A stretch of DNA of 64,000 bases from Streptomyces eurythermus (GTDB lineage Bacteria > Actinomycetota > Actinomycetes > Streptomycetales > Streptomycetaceae), in NCBI RefSeq assembly GCF_014649115.1, contig NZ_BMSK01000014.1:225351-289350 (forward strand), read 5' to 3'. The notes beneath the pieces are model-generated. The model was given only the letters and a program-made list of their open reading frames with translations. It had not been told where the DNA came from and did no database searches. Every line of letters begins with the position of its first letter. Positions within the stretch are counted from its first letter, which is position 1. A program made the translations under genes and the position numbers. Shown here one piece after another: positions 11,080 through 18,630 of the stretch.

Positions 11080-11180
11080 CGACCCACCGCCGGCGCGCCC
11101 CCCACGGCCCCCGCTCACCACCCACCCGTCCCCGGCCACCGCACACCCATCCGCACACCGGACGACCGAAGGAAGACGAC

Positions 11181-11384
11181 ATGGACGAGAACACCCGCTA
11201 CCAGGTGCTGCGCAACGACGAGGAGCAGTACTCCCTGTGGCCCGTCGACATCGAGGTGCCCGCCGGCTGGCAGCCCGTCGGCAAGGAGGGCACCGAGGCC
11301 GAGTGCTCCGCCTACGTCGATGAGGTCTGGACCGACATGCGGCCCAAGAGCCTGCGCGAGCGCATGGAGAACGCCGGCGCCTGA
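11181..11384 (+). CDS. MbtH-like protein
   Basis: A 67-residue protein with the family signature: NDEEQYSLWP near residues 12-21, PAGW at 27-30, and C/Y followed by WTDMRPKSL at 50-58. MbtH proteins bind NRPS adenylation domains and act as chaperones or activators of the A domain. The ATG at 11181 follows a GGAAG ribosome site. It lies 101 bases after the NRPS stop on the same strand, so it very probably serves that synthetase. Length is normal for the family and all conserved tryptophans are present. Confidence 0.97.
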   Translation: MDENTRYQVLRNDEEQYSLWPVDIEVPAGWQPVGKEGTEAECSAYVDEVWTDMRPKSLRERMENAGA

Positions 11385-11406
11385 CCGCCGTACCGCCAAG
11401 GACCCG

Positions 11407-11431
11407 CCGGGCCGGCCCCATGCCGGCCCGG
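11407..11431 (+). terminator. GC hairpin after the MbtH gene
   Basis: A perfect 10-bp stem (CCGGGCCGGC at 11407-11416 paired with 11422-11431) with a 5-nt loop, 23 bases after the MbtH stop codon. There is no T run, as is common for Streptomyces terminators. Confidence 0.55.
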
Positions 11432-11538
11432 CCCGGTCACCCCCCCACACACACAAGCCGCCACACACGCACAAGCCGCGTACCGGCGCCCCACCGCCCT
11501 CGGCCCCGCCGCACCGCATCACTCCCGAGGAGCCCGCC

Positions 11539-12060
11539 ATGACACCCGAGACCCCCGTCCTGCGCACCGAGCGCCTGGACTTCCTCCCCTACCGGCCCGA
11601 ACACGAGGACGTCTTCGTCGCCCTGCTGCGCGACGAGGAGGTGTGCCGCTGGATGGGGCAGGACCTCGTGCCCGAACCGCAGATCCGCGAGCTGTTCCGG
11701 GCCATCCTCACCGACGTCTATCCCCAGCGCCGGTTCGACGTGTGGGGCCTGTGGCTGGAGGGCCGCTACGTCGGCCACGCCGAGGTCAAGCCGACCGGCA
11801 ACGTCGACGGCCACGAACTCGTCACCGCGCTCGTCCCCGCGTACTGGGGGCGCGGCCTGGGCGGGGAGGTGGTCCGCGGCCTGCTCCGGCACGCCGCCGA
11901 CAACCTGGGACTCACCGAGGCGTACGGCATGGTGGGCGCCGGGAACACCGCCAGCCTGGCCATGTGCCGCCGCCTCGGCTTCCGCCACGTCCGGGATGTC
12001 GTCGGCGACGACGGCTCGGTCACCAAGCTGTTCGTCATCCCGACCAAGGACCCGGGATGA
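11539..12060 (+). CDS. GNAT family N-acetyltransferase (RimJ/RimL type)
   Basis: A 173-residue protein. The start MTPETPVLRTERL resembles RimJ/RimL-like acetyltransferases, and the acetyl-CoA binding motif A is seen as WGRGLGGEV, followed by the MVGAGNTASLAMCRRLGF helix typical of the fold. The ATG at 11539 is preceded by GAGGAG about 6 bases upstream; in-frame ATGs further upstream lie inside the hairpin region and MbtH gene and are unlikely starts. The substrate cannot be read from sequence. It is the last gene on the NRPS strand before a lower-GC promoter region, so it may acetylate the peptide (tailoring or self-protection) or simply be a neighbour. Confidence 0.9.
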   Translation: MTPETPVLRTERLDFLPYRPEHEDVFVALLRDEEVCRWMGQDLVPEPQIRELFRAILTDVYPQRRFDVWGLWLEGRYVGHAEVKPTGNVDGHELVTALVPAYWGRGLGGEVVRGLLRHAADNLGLTEAYGMVGAGNTASLAMCRRLGFRHVRDVVGDDGSVTKLFVIPTKDPG

Positions 12061-12110
12061 GCGGATTTCCGTTTGTCCTGTTTTCTCGTTTCGTCACCCC
12101 GGTCTCCGTC

Positions 12111-12150
12111 TCATAGAGTGGCGTCGACCTGTTCCCGGAAACCCGGGAAC
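12111..12150 (+). promoter_or_regulatory. Promoter-like element and 20-bp dyad upstream of the choice-of-anchor-K-like gene
   Basis: A -10-like TAGAGT at 12111-12116 is followed by an inverted repeat: GTTCCCGG at 12131-12138 and CCGGGAAC at 12143-12150, spacer AAAC. The dyad sits where a repressor would block transcription of the gene starting at 12202. The A/T-rich stretch at about 12161-12170 lies too far from the dyad for a classic terminator. Confidence 0.4.
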
Positions 12151-12201
12151 GAAACGGCAGGAAATTTTTTCTGCGCAGCCCAGGGGAAGGGGAATCCCGC
12201 A

Positions 12202-12741
12202 ATGGGGCTCATCAAGACCACCGGCGTGTTCACGGGGGCCAGTGTGGACCTTCCCGGTCTGACGGGTGTGAACACCAGTCAGATCAGGTGGGGGCAGCCC
12301 GCCACGCCCGGCGGTGCTCTGAGTGGCTATGACTTCCTGGACTATGAAATGGAGGCGAACCTGGGTGGCCGGGAATTCCCGATAGGCGAGTTCACGCACC
12401 ACAACTACCCGATCTTCCTTTCGGGACAGTCGCAGTTCTGGGTGTACCTCGCGATCCGGGTGCACTTCGAGAACGGGAACCTCAACCACGACTTCACGGT
12501 CAATTTACGTCACGACGAGACGTCCAACCAGAGTTCGCACCCGAACGACACGGTCCAATGGGAAGCGATCCACGAGCCCGAAACGGTGTTCATCGACGGA
12601 AACAAGTACAGCGTGGAGATCACCGGCTTCAGAAAGCCGGGGCAAAAGGAGTCGAAGCCCAACTTCGACGTTCCCGAGGGCAGCCAGGACACCGCGTACC
12701 TCTACGCGAGGTTCCAGCGGGAGGCTCCGCAGACGTCCTGA
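12202..12741 (+). CDS. Choice-of-anchor-K-like protein, TTA-containing
   Basis: A 179-residue protein starting MGLIKTTGVFTG. The N-terminal GVFTG...GVNTSQIRWG pattern, the central FPIGEFTHHNYPIF strand and the later beta-rich region resemble the choice-of-anchor K domain. No signal peptide, membrane segment or sorting signal is visible, so it may be cytosolic or leave the cell another way. The ATG at 12202 has a GGGGAAGGGGA ribosome site; an open frame extends upstream to 12073, but those residues are not protein-like. Leu codon TTA occurs at 12505-12507, which in Streptomyces requires the bldA tRNA. Codon use is less GC-biased than in its neighbours, hinting at transfer. Function unknown. 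Confidence 0.75.
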   Translation: MGLIKTTGVFTGASVDLPGLTGVNTSQIRWGQPATPGGALSGYDFLDYEMEANLGGREFPIGEFTHHNYPIFLSGQSQFWVYLAIRVHFENGNLNHDFTVNLRHDETSNQSSHPNDTVQWEAIHEPETVFIDGNKYSVEITGFRKPGQKESKPNFDVPEGSQDTAYLYARFQREAPQTS

Positions 12742-12902
12742 TCCGCCGCGGGAGCCGTACCCGACCGCACGTCTCCGTCCGGGCCGTTCCCGGTGATCCG
12801 GGCGGAGCCGGTCCGAGCGGCCGGGCGGGAAGCGGCGGCGGCCGGACGAGGGGGGAGACCGGGCCCGCGCACAGGGGCTGCGCGGGCCGTCGACCCGCGC
12901 TG

Positions 12903-12908
12903 TAATGG
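12903..12908 (+). promoter_or_regulatory. Possible -10 for a leaderless phosphatase transcript
   Basis: TAATGG at 12903-12908 (overlapping TGTAAT at 12901-12906) lies 4-6 bases before the likely GTG start at 12913. No clear ribosome site exists, and this geometry matches leaderless actinobacterial genes. Confidence 0.35.
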
Positions 12909-12912
12909 CGAG

Positions 12913-15900
12913 GTGGTGAGACAGGGCGCCGCGATCGGCGCAGCGGGAACGGCGCCGCAGCGCGCCGAAGCCGCCCTCGCCTCGCTGAAGGCGTCCCCGG
13001 CCGATCCCGACCGGCTCCGCCGCATCCTGGAACAGGCACTGGTCTTCGCCGGGGCCTCCTTCGCCGGTGTGTACGTACCCGGCGACGATCCCGCGCTGCT
13101 GCGCCTCGCCGAGTCGGCGGGACTGCCCCGCACCCTGTACGGGCTGCCGGACGGCTACCCGACGTCCGGCACCTCCCCGGTCGCCGAGGCCCACCGCACC
13201 GGCCGACCCCGCTGGCTCACCCCCACCCCACCACCTCCCGACCCCACCGAAACCAACCCGGCTCCCGCTCCTGCCGAGGCCACCCCGCCGTCGGCCTCGG
13301 CCGGTGCCGCCCCGCCTTCCGCCTCTGCCCCCGGTCTCTCCGGAGCCGCTCCGCCTTCCGCCCCTGCTGGGGCCGCCCCGCCTCCCGCGTCTGCCGGAGC
13401 CGCCCCGCCGTCCGACTCGGCTGGTGCCACCCCGCCCGCTGCCCCCGCCAGGGACACTCCGCCTCCCGCTTCCGTCCCCGGCCTCGCGGGAGCCGCTCCG
13501 CCTCCCGCTCCCTCCGGAGCTGCCCCGCCGTGCGACTCTGCCGGGGTCACCTCGCCCCCTGCTCCTGCTGGTGCCACCCCGCCGTCGGACTCGGCTGGTG
13601 CCACCCCGTCTCCCGCCCTTGCCCCCGGGCTCCCCGGAGCCGCTTCGGCTTCCGGCCCTGCTGGGGCCGCCCCGCCTCCCGCTCCCTCCGGAGCTGCCCC
13701 GCCGTGCGACTCTGCCGGGGTCACCTCGCCCCCTGCTCCTGCCGGGGCCACCCCGCCGTCGGACTCGGCCGGTGCCACCCCATCTCCCGCCCCTGCCCCC
13801 GGGCTTCCCGGAGCCGCACCGCCTCCCGTTCCTGCCAGGGCCACCCCGCCCGCTGACCCCGCCAGGGACACCCCGCCTCCTGCTCCTGCCGGAGCCGCCC
13901 CGCCGTCCGACTCTGCCGAGGCCCCGCCTTCCACCCCCGGCGGGACCACCCCGCCCGCTGCCCCCGCCGGGCCCGCCCCACCCTCCGCCCCTTCCGCTTC
14001 GGCCCCGCCTCCCGCCCCTGCCGCAGCCACCCCACCCCCCACCCCCGCCGGGGCCGCCCCACCCCCCGACCTCACCGGCCCCACCCCACCCCCCGGCCTC
14101 GCCCTCGCCGTTCTGCCGCTCGGTTCGCCGGGTGGTGGCTGTCTGCTGGTCGTCGGGGAACGCCCCGGCGGCTTCGGTGCCGATGACCGCGCCTGCCTGG
14201 AGCTGATCGCCCGCGCGATCCCCGTACCCGCCCCGGCCGTCGCCGCCGACACCGGCGAGCTCGCCGCCGACGCGTTCAGCCTGGCCATGGACACCGGCCG
14301 GATGGAGGCCGGCGCGGAGCTCCTGCGGCTGTTCGGGATCGCCCCGGACTCCTTCGACGGCCGGGTGGAGACCCTGCTCGCCCGCACGGTCCCCGAGGAC
14401 CTGCCCGCGCTCATGTCCGTGGTCGAGGCCGACCACATGACCATCGGCGAACGCGAACTGGAGTTCCGCATCCTGCAGCCCGCCGGCCCGCCCCGCTGGC
14501 TGCGGCTGCGCGGCCGGCTGCTGCCCCGTGGGGAGGACTGCCCCGCCCGGCTCGTCGGCACCGTCGTCGACGCCTCCACCCTGCGTTCCGACCGCACCGA
14601 CGTCGCCCGCGTACAGCGGCTGGCCGCCTCCCTGGCCACCGCCGGCACCGTCAAGGACGTCGGCCGGGCCGTCGTCGCCGCCCTGCGCAAACCCCTCCAG
14701 GCCGACCGGATCGCCCTGGCCGAGCTGGAGAACGACCGGCTGGTCGTCACCGTCCTCGACCCGCCCGAACCGGAGGCCTGGCCCGAGGTCTGGCGCAGCG
14801 AATGGCGCACCGAGTGGCCCGACGCCCCGGTGCGGGCCATGCCCACCCTGGCCTCCGCGCTGCGCGCGGGCCGCGCCCGGATCTGGCCCGCCGGCTCGGC
14901 GCTGGAGCCCGCCCTCGGCGAGGTCGGCCCCGGCGGCCTCGCCGTACTGCCGCTGCCCGCCGGCAGCCGGATGGCCGGCGCCTGTCTGATCGGCTGGGAC
15001 CGCCCGCACCACTTCCCGCCCGACGAACGCGCCCTGCTCACCGCGTGCGCCGCGCTGACCGGTCAGGCCCTGCTGCGTGCCCACGCCTTCGACGCCGAGC
15101 ACGAACTCGTCGGCATGCTCCAGCGCACCCTGCTGCCCCGCCGGCTGCCCCGGCTGCCGGGCGGGACCGCCGTCGCCCGCTATCTGCCCACCACGGCCGG
15201 CCTGGAGGTCGGCGGCGACTGGTACGACGTGATCCCGCTCGCCGACCACCACGTGGCCCTCGTCATCGGCGACGTCCAGGGCCACAACGCGGGCGCCGCC
15301 ACCCTGATGGGCCAGATGCGCACCGCGCTGCGCGCCTACGCCGTCGAGGGCCACCCCCCGGACGTGGTCGTCGCGCACGCCAACCGGCTGCTGCTGGACA
15401 TGGAGACCGGCCTCTTCGCCACCTGCGGCTACGTCGACGTCGACATGGAACAGGGCACCGCCTGGTGCGTACGCGCCGGCCACCCGCATCCGGTGCTGCG
15501 CCACCCGGACGGCACCGCCGAGATCGTGCGGTGCGAGGGCGGCCCGCCGCTCGGTGTGCTCGACCGTGCCGAGTACCCGATGACCCCGCTGCGCCTGCTG
15601 CCCGGTACGGTGATCGCGCTGACCACCGACGGCCTGGTGGAGTCGCCCGGCCTCGACCTGGACACCGGCATGGACCGGCTGGCCCGCGAGCTGGCCGCCG
15701 CCGACCCCGGCCACCTGGGCCTGGTCGCCGACGCCCTGCTCACCGGCGCCCAGCGCGACGACGACGTGGCCCTGTTGCTGATGCGCTACGACGGCATGGC
15801 CGTACGCCCGCTGCGGGAGAGCTGGACGGTGTGGCGGGTGCCGGAGGCGGCCCGGCACGCCCGCCGCTTCACCCGGCGCACCCTGCGCGCCTGGCAGCTG

Positions 15901-16188
15901 CCCCGGGACACCGTCGACGCGGCCCTGCTGGTGGTCTCCGAACTGGTCACCAACGCCCTCGTGCACACCGGCGGCCAGGTCCGGCTCGACCTCAACCTGG
16001 CCAATCACCGGCTGCGGCTCGCCGTCACCGACTGCTCCCCGCGCAGCCCCGTGAAACCGGCCGGCATCGGCTGGGAGGCCACCGGGGGCCGGGGGATCCT
16101 GCTGGTGGAGGCCGTGTCGGCGGCCTGGGGCACGGTGCCGGTCAGTGGCGGCAAACAGGTGTGGGCGGAGCTGGTGACCGGTGGCTGA
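12913..16188 (+). CDS. SpoIIE-type PP2C phosphatase with GAF, PAS and HATPase domains, split GAF
   Basis: About 1091 residues from the GTG at 12913 (GTG at 12916 is equally possible; the frame is open from 12793). Order: N-terminal half of a GAF domain (about 35-100), a Pro/Ala-rich low-complexity insert (about 102-395), the C-terminal half of the GAF (about 396-430), a PAS-like domain (about 450-560), a second GAF (about 565-715), the SpoIIE/PP2C domain (about 730-970; metal Asp in GGDWYD at 769, GDVQGH, TDGLVE, DDVALLL) and a C-terminal HATPase_c kinase-like domain (N box with Asn about 1014). Proteins of this type dephosphorylate anti-sigma-factor antagonists and can act as switch kinases in partner-switching stress or developmental control. 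It is cytoplasmic with no membrane segment. Confidence 0.92.
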   Translation: MVRQGAAIGAAGTAPQRAEAALASLKASPADPDRLRRILEQALVFAGASFAGVYVPGDDPALLRLAESAGLPRTLYGLPDGYPTSGTSPVAEAHRTGRPRWLTPTPPPPDPTETNPAPAPAEATPPSASAGAAPPSASAPGLSGAAPPSAPAGAAPPPASAGAAPPSDSAGATPPAAPARDTPPPASVPGLAGAAPPPAPSGAAPPCDSAGVTSPPAPAGATPPSDSAGATPSPALAPGLPGAASASGPAGAAPPPAPSGAAPPCDSAGVTSPPAPAGATPPSDSAGATPSPAPAPGLPGAAPPPVPARATPPADPARDTPPPAPAGAAPPSDSAEAPPSTPGGTTPPAAPAGPAPPSAPSASAPPPAPAAATPPPTPAGAAPPPDLTGPTPPPGLALAVLPLGSPGGGCLLVVGERPGGFGADDRACLELIARAIPVPAPAVAADTGELAADAFSLAMDTGRMEAGAELLRLFGIAPDSFDGRVETLLARTVPEDLPALMSVVEADHMTIGERELEFRILQPAGPPRWLRLRGRLLPRGEDCPARLVGTVVDASTLRSDRTDVARVQRLAASLATAGTVKDVGRAVVAALRKPLQADRIALAELENDRLVVTVLDPPEPEAWPEVWRSEWRTEWPDAPVRAMPTLASALRAGRARIWPAGSALEPALGEVGPGGLAVLPLPAGSRMAGACLIGWDRPHHFPPDERALLTACAALTGQALLRAHAFDAEHELVGMLQRTLLPRRLPRLPGGTAVARYLPTTAGLEVGGDWYDVIPLADHHVALVIGDVQGHNAGAATLMGQMRTALRAYAVEGHPPDVVVAHANRLLLDMETGLFATCGYVDVDMEQGTAWCVRAGHPHPVLRHPDGTAEIVRCEGGPPLGVLDRAEYPMTPLRLLPGTVIALTTDGLVESPGLDLDTGMDRLARELAAADPGHLGLVADALLTGAQRDDDVALLLMRYDGMAVRPLRESWTVWRVPEAARHARRFTRRTLRAWQLPRDTVDAALLVVSELVTNALVHTGGQVRLDLNLANHRLRLAVTDCSPRSPVKPAGIGWEATGGRGILLVEAVSAAWGTVPVSGGKQVWAELVTGG
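13501..13848 (+). repeat. Tandem 174-bp duplication in the Pro/Ala-rich insert
   Basis: A block beginning at 13501 recurs at 13675, exactly 174 bases (58 codons) later. About 150 bases are nearly identical, encoding APPCDSAGVTSPPAPAG and its flanks twice. The surrounding region 13220-14100 is built from shorter degenerate units ending in Gly-Ala-Ala/Thr-Pro-Pro. The in-frame unit keeps the gene open. Confidence 0.85.
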
Positions 16189-16255
16189 CCCGCCACTCGG
16201 GTGCGGCTGCGGCCACTTCCGGCAGGTCGCTCTGGGCGAGAGCGCCGAAGCTGCC

Positions 16256-16261
16256 TAAGGT
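16256..16261 (+). promoter_or_regulatory. Possible -10 for a leaderless transcript
   Basis: TAAGGT at 16256-16261 ends 8 bases before the GTG start at 16270, with no ribosome site between. The spacing fits leaderless initiation. Confidence 0.35.
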
Positions 16262-16269
16262 CGGTTGGC

Positions 16270-16551
16270 GTGTCGCACACCTTCGAAGAACTGGTCGCGA
16301 AGCAGCGCGCGGCCGACGCCGCCCAGGCCCAGGTCCAGGAGCTGCGGGAGGCCTACGGGCCGCCGGCCGAGCAGCGGCTGACCGGCGTCCAGGCGGGCAC
16401 CTACGAGACCGCCCTGCGCGCCTGGCGTGACCTCGCCCGCGATGTGCAGACGGCGGTGAGCGAGTACGCCCGGGAGACGGGCCGGCCCCGGGCCGAGGTC
16501 GAGGCGGAGGTGGAACGCGCGGCGGCCGACGAGCAGGACGGAGCGCCGTAG
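16270..16551 (+). CDS. Small hypothetical protein, helical
   Basis: A 93-residue protein starting at GTG 16270 (VSHTFEELVAKQRAAD). It is rich in Ala, Glu, Arg and Gln with a long predicted helical character (EELVAKQRAADAAQAQVQEL and later EVEAEVERAAADEQ), probably a coiled coil, and has no membrane segment. I recognise no family motif. The open frame reaches further upstream to 16201, but that part reads unlike protein and overlaps a promoter-like TAAGGT. It lies between the phosphatase and a membrane-anchored small protein. Confidence 0.7.
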   Translation: MSHTFEELVAKQRAADAAQAQVQELREAYGPPAEQRLTGVQAGTYETALRAWRDLARDVQTAVSEYARETGRPRAEVEAEVERAAADEQDGAP

Positions 16552-16599
16552 GGCCGCCGGACCAGGCATCCGCCGCCCGGCCCCGGGTACCCGGCGTCC

Positions 16600-16968
16600 A
16601 TGAACACTGCCATGTACCAAGCGGCCACGGGCGCGCAGGCTTTCGGATACGTCCTGATCCTGATCGCCGGAGTGGCCCTCGTCGCGGGAATCATCTGGGC
16701 CTTCCGGCTGGGTGCCAAGGTGCGTGAGCGGGAGCCCGCGCCGCCGCGCCCGGACGAGCAGCCCAAGATGCCGCCGGGCGGACCGGTGCACGAGACCCGC
16801 GAGGTCCGGGAGCCCGACGAGGTGCCCCGGGCCGCCGACGGGAGCGAACGCCTCACCCCGCACCAGCTCGGCAACGTCGGCACCAAGCGTGCCGCCGACC
16901 AGAGCCGTCCCCGTTGGACGCCTGGGTCGAGCGGGTCCTTCGGCGGTGGCGGTGGCGGCCGGACCTGA
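16600..16968 (+). CDS. DUF6479-like small membrane protein
   Basis: A 122-residue protein with one N-terminal membrane helix (about 15-36, FGYVLILIAGVALVAGIIWAF), then a basic and proline-rich cytosolic tail with REPDEVPRAADGSERLTPHQLGNVGTK and a Gly-rich end. The arrangement (short helix, RPDEQPKMPPGGPVHE, REPDE, LTPHQL) matches my memory of the Streptomyces DUF6479 family. Function unknown. Confidence 0.75.
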   Translation: MNTAMYQAATGAQAFGYVLILIAGVALVAGIIWAFRLGAKVREREPAPPRPDEQPKMPPGGPVHETREVREPDEVPRAADGSERLTPHQLGNVGTKRAADQSRPRWTPGSSGSFGGGGGGRT

Positions 16969-17153
16969 GCCGGCACGGGCACGGCCCGGCGCACGGTGCC
17001 GGAACCGCCCGGCGGCTCCCCGGCGGGACCGGCCCGCGGGGCGGACGCCCGGGGCCCCGGCCGGGCACCCGGACACGGATCACTCCGCCGGGCCCGCGGC
17101 GGTCCCGGCGACAGTTCCCGCCACGGGCGGGACACGGAAGGACGAGGAACGAC

Positions 17154-17330
17154 ATGACCGCGCACGCGGAAACGGAACCGGCCCTGCCCTACGCGGAGAC
17201 CGGCTGGGCCCGGGCCCGCCGACGCCGGGACCGGGGAGTGCGCACGTGCCTCCCCGCGGTCCTGGACCGCGCCACCGGGCGGCGGCCGGACCCGGACACC
17301 GAGGACACCATCGTGCGCGGCGAGGACTGA
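17154..17330 (+). CDS. Small hypothetical protein
   Basis: A 58-residue protein from ATG 17154, preceded by AAGGACGAGG. The sequence (MTAHAETEPALPYAETGWARARRR...) shows no recognisable domain, with an Arg-rich middle and an acidic end. The ribosome site and GC third-position bias support it being real. It converges on the isochorismatase-like gene 28 bases away. Confidence 0.5.
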   Translation: MTAHAETEPALPYAETGWARARRRRDRGVRTCLPAVLDRATGRRPDPDTEDTIVRGED

Positions 17331-17358
17331 CGGCCCCTGTCCCGTAAGCGACCGGAGG

Positions 17359-17943
17359 TCAGCCGCGGGTCTTCGCCAGCAGCTCCGTTATCTCGGCGGT
17401 GGTGCCGGTCTCGCCGAGCCGCGGGAAGATCCGCCGCACGCTGTTGGCGTGCGCCTCGCCGTCGGCGTCGGCCATGGCGTCCGTGGCGAGGGTGACGTGA
17501 TAGCCGTGCGCGTAGGCGTCGCGCGCGGTGGACTCCACGCCGATGCTGGTCGCGATGCCGGTCAGCACGATCTGCGTGATGCCCCGGCGGCGCAGCTGGA
17601 CGTCCAGGTCGGTGCCGTGGAAGGCGCTCCAGTTGTGCTTGGTGACACGGATGTCGCCGGGGTGGCCGGACAGCTCGTCCACGATTTCGTCCCAGCCCTC
17701 GGCGAGGGCGAGCCCGCGCGCCTGGCGTTCGGTGCGGCCGGGCACGGCGTCCGCGCCGTCGGCGGCGAAGGACACCCGGACCAGGACCACGGGCAGTCCG
17801 TGCGAGCGGAAGGCGTCGGCGAGTTCCGCGGTGCGGGAGACCACCTCGGGGCCCGGGCGGGGCTGGGTGGGCATGGCCACGATGCCGTTCTGCAGGTCGA
17901 TCGCGACGAGGGCGGTACGGGGGTCGAGCGTGGTGAGCGACAT
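17359..17943 (-). CDS. Isochorismatase-fold hydrolase lacking the nucleophilic Cys
   Basis: A 194-residue cysteine-hydrolase-fold protein from ATG 17943 (MSLTTLDPRTALVAIDLQNG). Asp16 in AIDLQN and Lys102 in RVTKHNWSAF are the expected catalytic pair. In the third motif, GIATSIGVESTARDA, Gly135 stands where cysteine-type hydrolases have Cys. True isochorismatases (EntB, PhzD) also lack that Cys, so isochorismatase-like or other non-thiol chemistry is possible; nicotinamidase-type amidase activity is unlikely. It lies beside, and is transcribed in the same direction as, the MarR gene. Confidence 0.88.
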   Translation of the reverse strand: MSLTTLDPRTALVAIDLQNGIVAMPTQPRPGPEVVSRTAELADAFRSHGLPVVLVRVSFAADGADAVPGRTERQARGLALAEGWDEIVDELSGHPGDIRVTKHNWSAFHGTDLDVQLRRRGITQIVLTGIATSIGVESTARDAYAHGYHVTLATDAMADADGEAHANSVRRIFPRLGETGTTAEITELLAKTRG

Positions 17944-18066
17944 GGGTCGGTCAGGCCTTTCGGGTGTTACGGGGATGAACCGGCCGAGGAGACGGCCGGC
18001 CGGGGGCATCGCGGCCGGGACAGTGCGTGACCGGACGGCACACCGGTCGGTGCCGTGCGCCCCGGG

Positions 18067-18504
18067 TCACGGCGCGGACAGCCGCTCCAGCAGCTCCAGC
18101 GCCGCGAGGACCGTCCGCCGCTCCTCCTCGGTGTAACGGTCCTGGAAGGCGCGGGCCAGCCATTCCTCGCGCAGCTGCCGGTTGCCCTCGACGCGGGCCC
18201 GGCCGGTGTCGGTCAGGGTGACCAGCTGGCGGCGGCCGTCGTCGGGGTCGGGGGCCCGGCGGATCAGCCCGTGCCGCTCCAGCGCGGCCAGCGTGACGGC
18301 CATGGACTGCGGGCGCACGCCCTCGGCGGCGGCGAGGGCGCTGGCCGTGGCCGCGCCGTGCTTGCCGACGAGGGTGAGCGCCGACTCCTGCGAGGGACTG
18401 AGGTCGGTGTCCTGCGCGACCTCGCGGATGCGGCGCCGCAGCCTGCTGAAGACCACGCGCAGATCGCGGGCGGCGCGGGCGGAGGAGTCGGAGATGTCGG
18501 CCAT
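18067..18504 (-). CDS. MarR family transcriptional regulator
   Basis: A 145-residue protein from ATG 18504. The winged helix-turn-helix is seen as LSPSQESALTLVGKHGAATASALAAAEGVRPQSMAVTLAALERHGLIRRAPDPDDGRRQLV, with the Asp-Arg wing typical of MarR. It is divergent from the FAD/Fe-S oxidoreductase gene at 18631 across a 126-base gap holding a 16-bp palindrome. It probably represses itself and the oxidoreductase/dehydratase/SDR set in response to a small ligand. Confidence 0.93.
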   Translation of the reverse strand: MADISDSSARAARDLRVVFSRLRRRIREVAQDTDLSPSQESALTLVGKHGAATASALAAAEGVRPQSMAVTLAALERHGLIRRAPDPDDGRRQLVTLTDTGRARVEGNRQLREEWLARAFQDRYTEEERRTVLAALELLERLSAP

Positions 18505-18522
18505 ACGCGCCAGGCTATGACC

Positions 18523-18538
18523 GACAGCCTTGGCTGTC
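18523..18538. promoter_or_regulatory. Palindrome, candidate MarR operator
   Basis: GACAGCC and GGCTGTC flank a central TT, a 16-bp perfect dyad 19 bases upstream of the MarR start codon and about 90 bases before the divergent oxidoreductase. A related half-site TTGGCTGACTG follows at about 18557-18567. Size and position fit a MarR dimer. Confidence 0.55.
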
Positions 18539-18630
18539 CAGTTGAGACTGTTCAGTTTTGGCTGACTGTTTGCGGGGGTACTCGCCGGACCTCGGACAGG
18601 CCAGCACGTCGGTGAACCCAAGGAGCGCTG

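Noticed and set aside
4912..11421. A very long open frame on the minus strand opposite the NRPS
   Set aside because: It is a GC-codon shadow of the NRPS: Gly/Gly-Ala-rich, no domain motifs, no ribosome site.
13220..14100. Repeat array as a mobile or minisatellite element
   Set aside because: Units stay in frame with the phosphatase and there are no element ends, transposase or target duplication.
12505..16008. Long minus-strand open frame opposite the phosphatase
   Set aside because: Antisense shadow in high-GC DNA; repetitive Gly/Arg sequence mirrors the Pro/Ala-rich insert.
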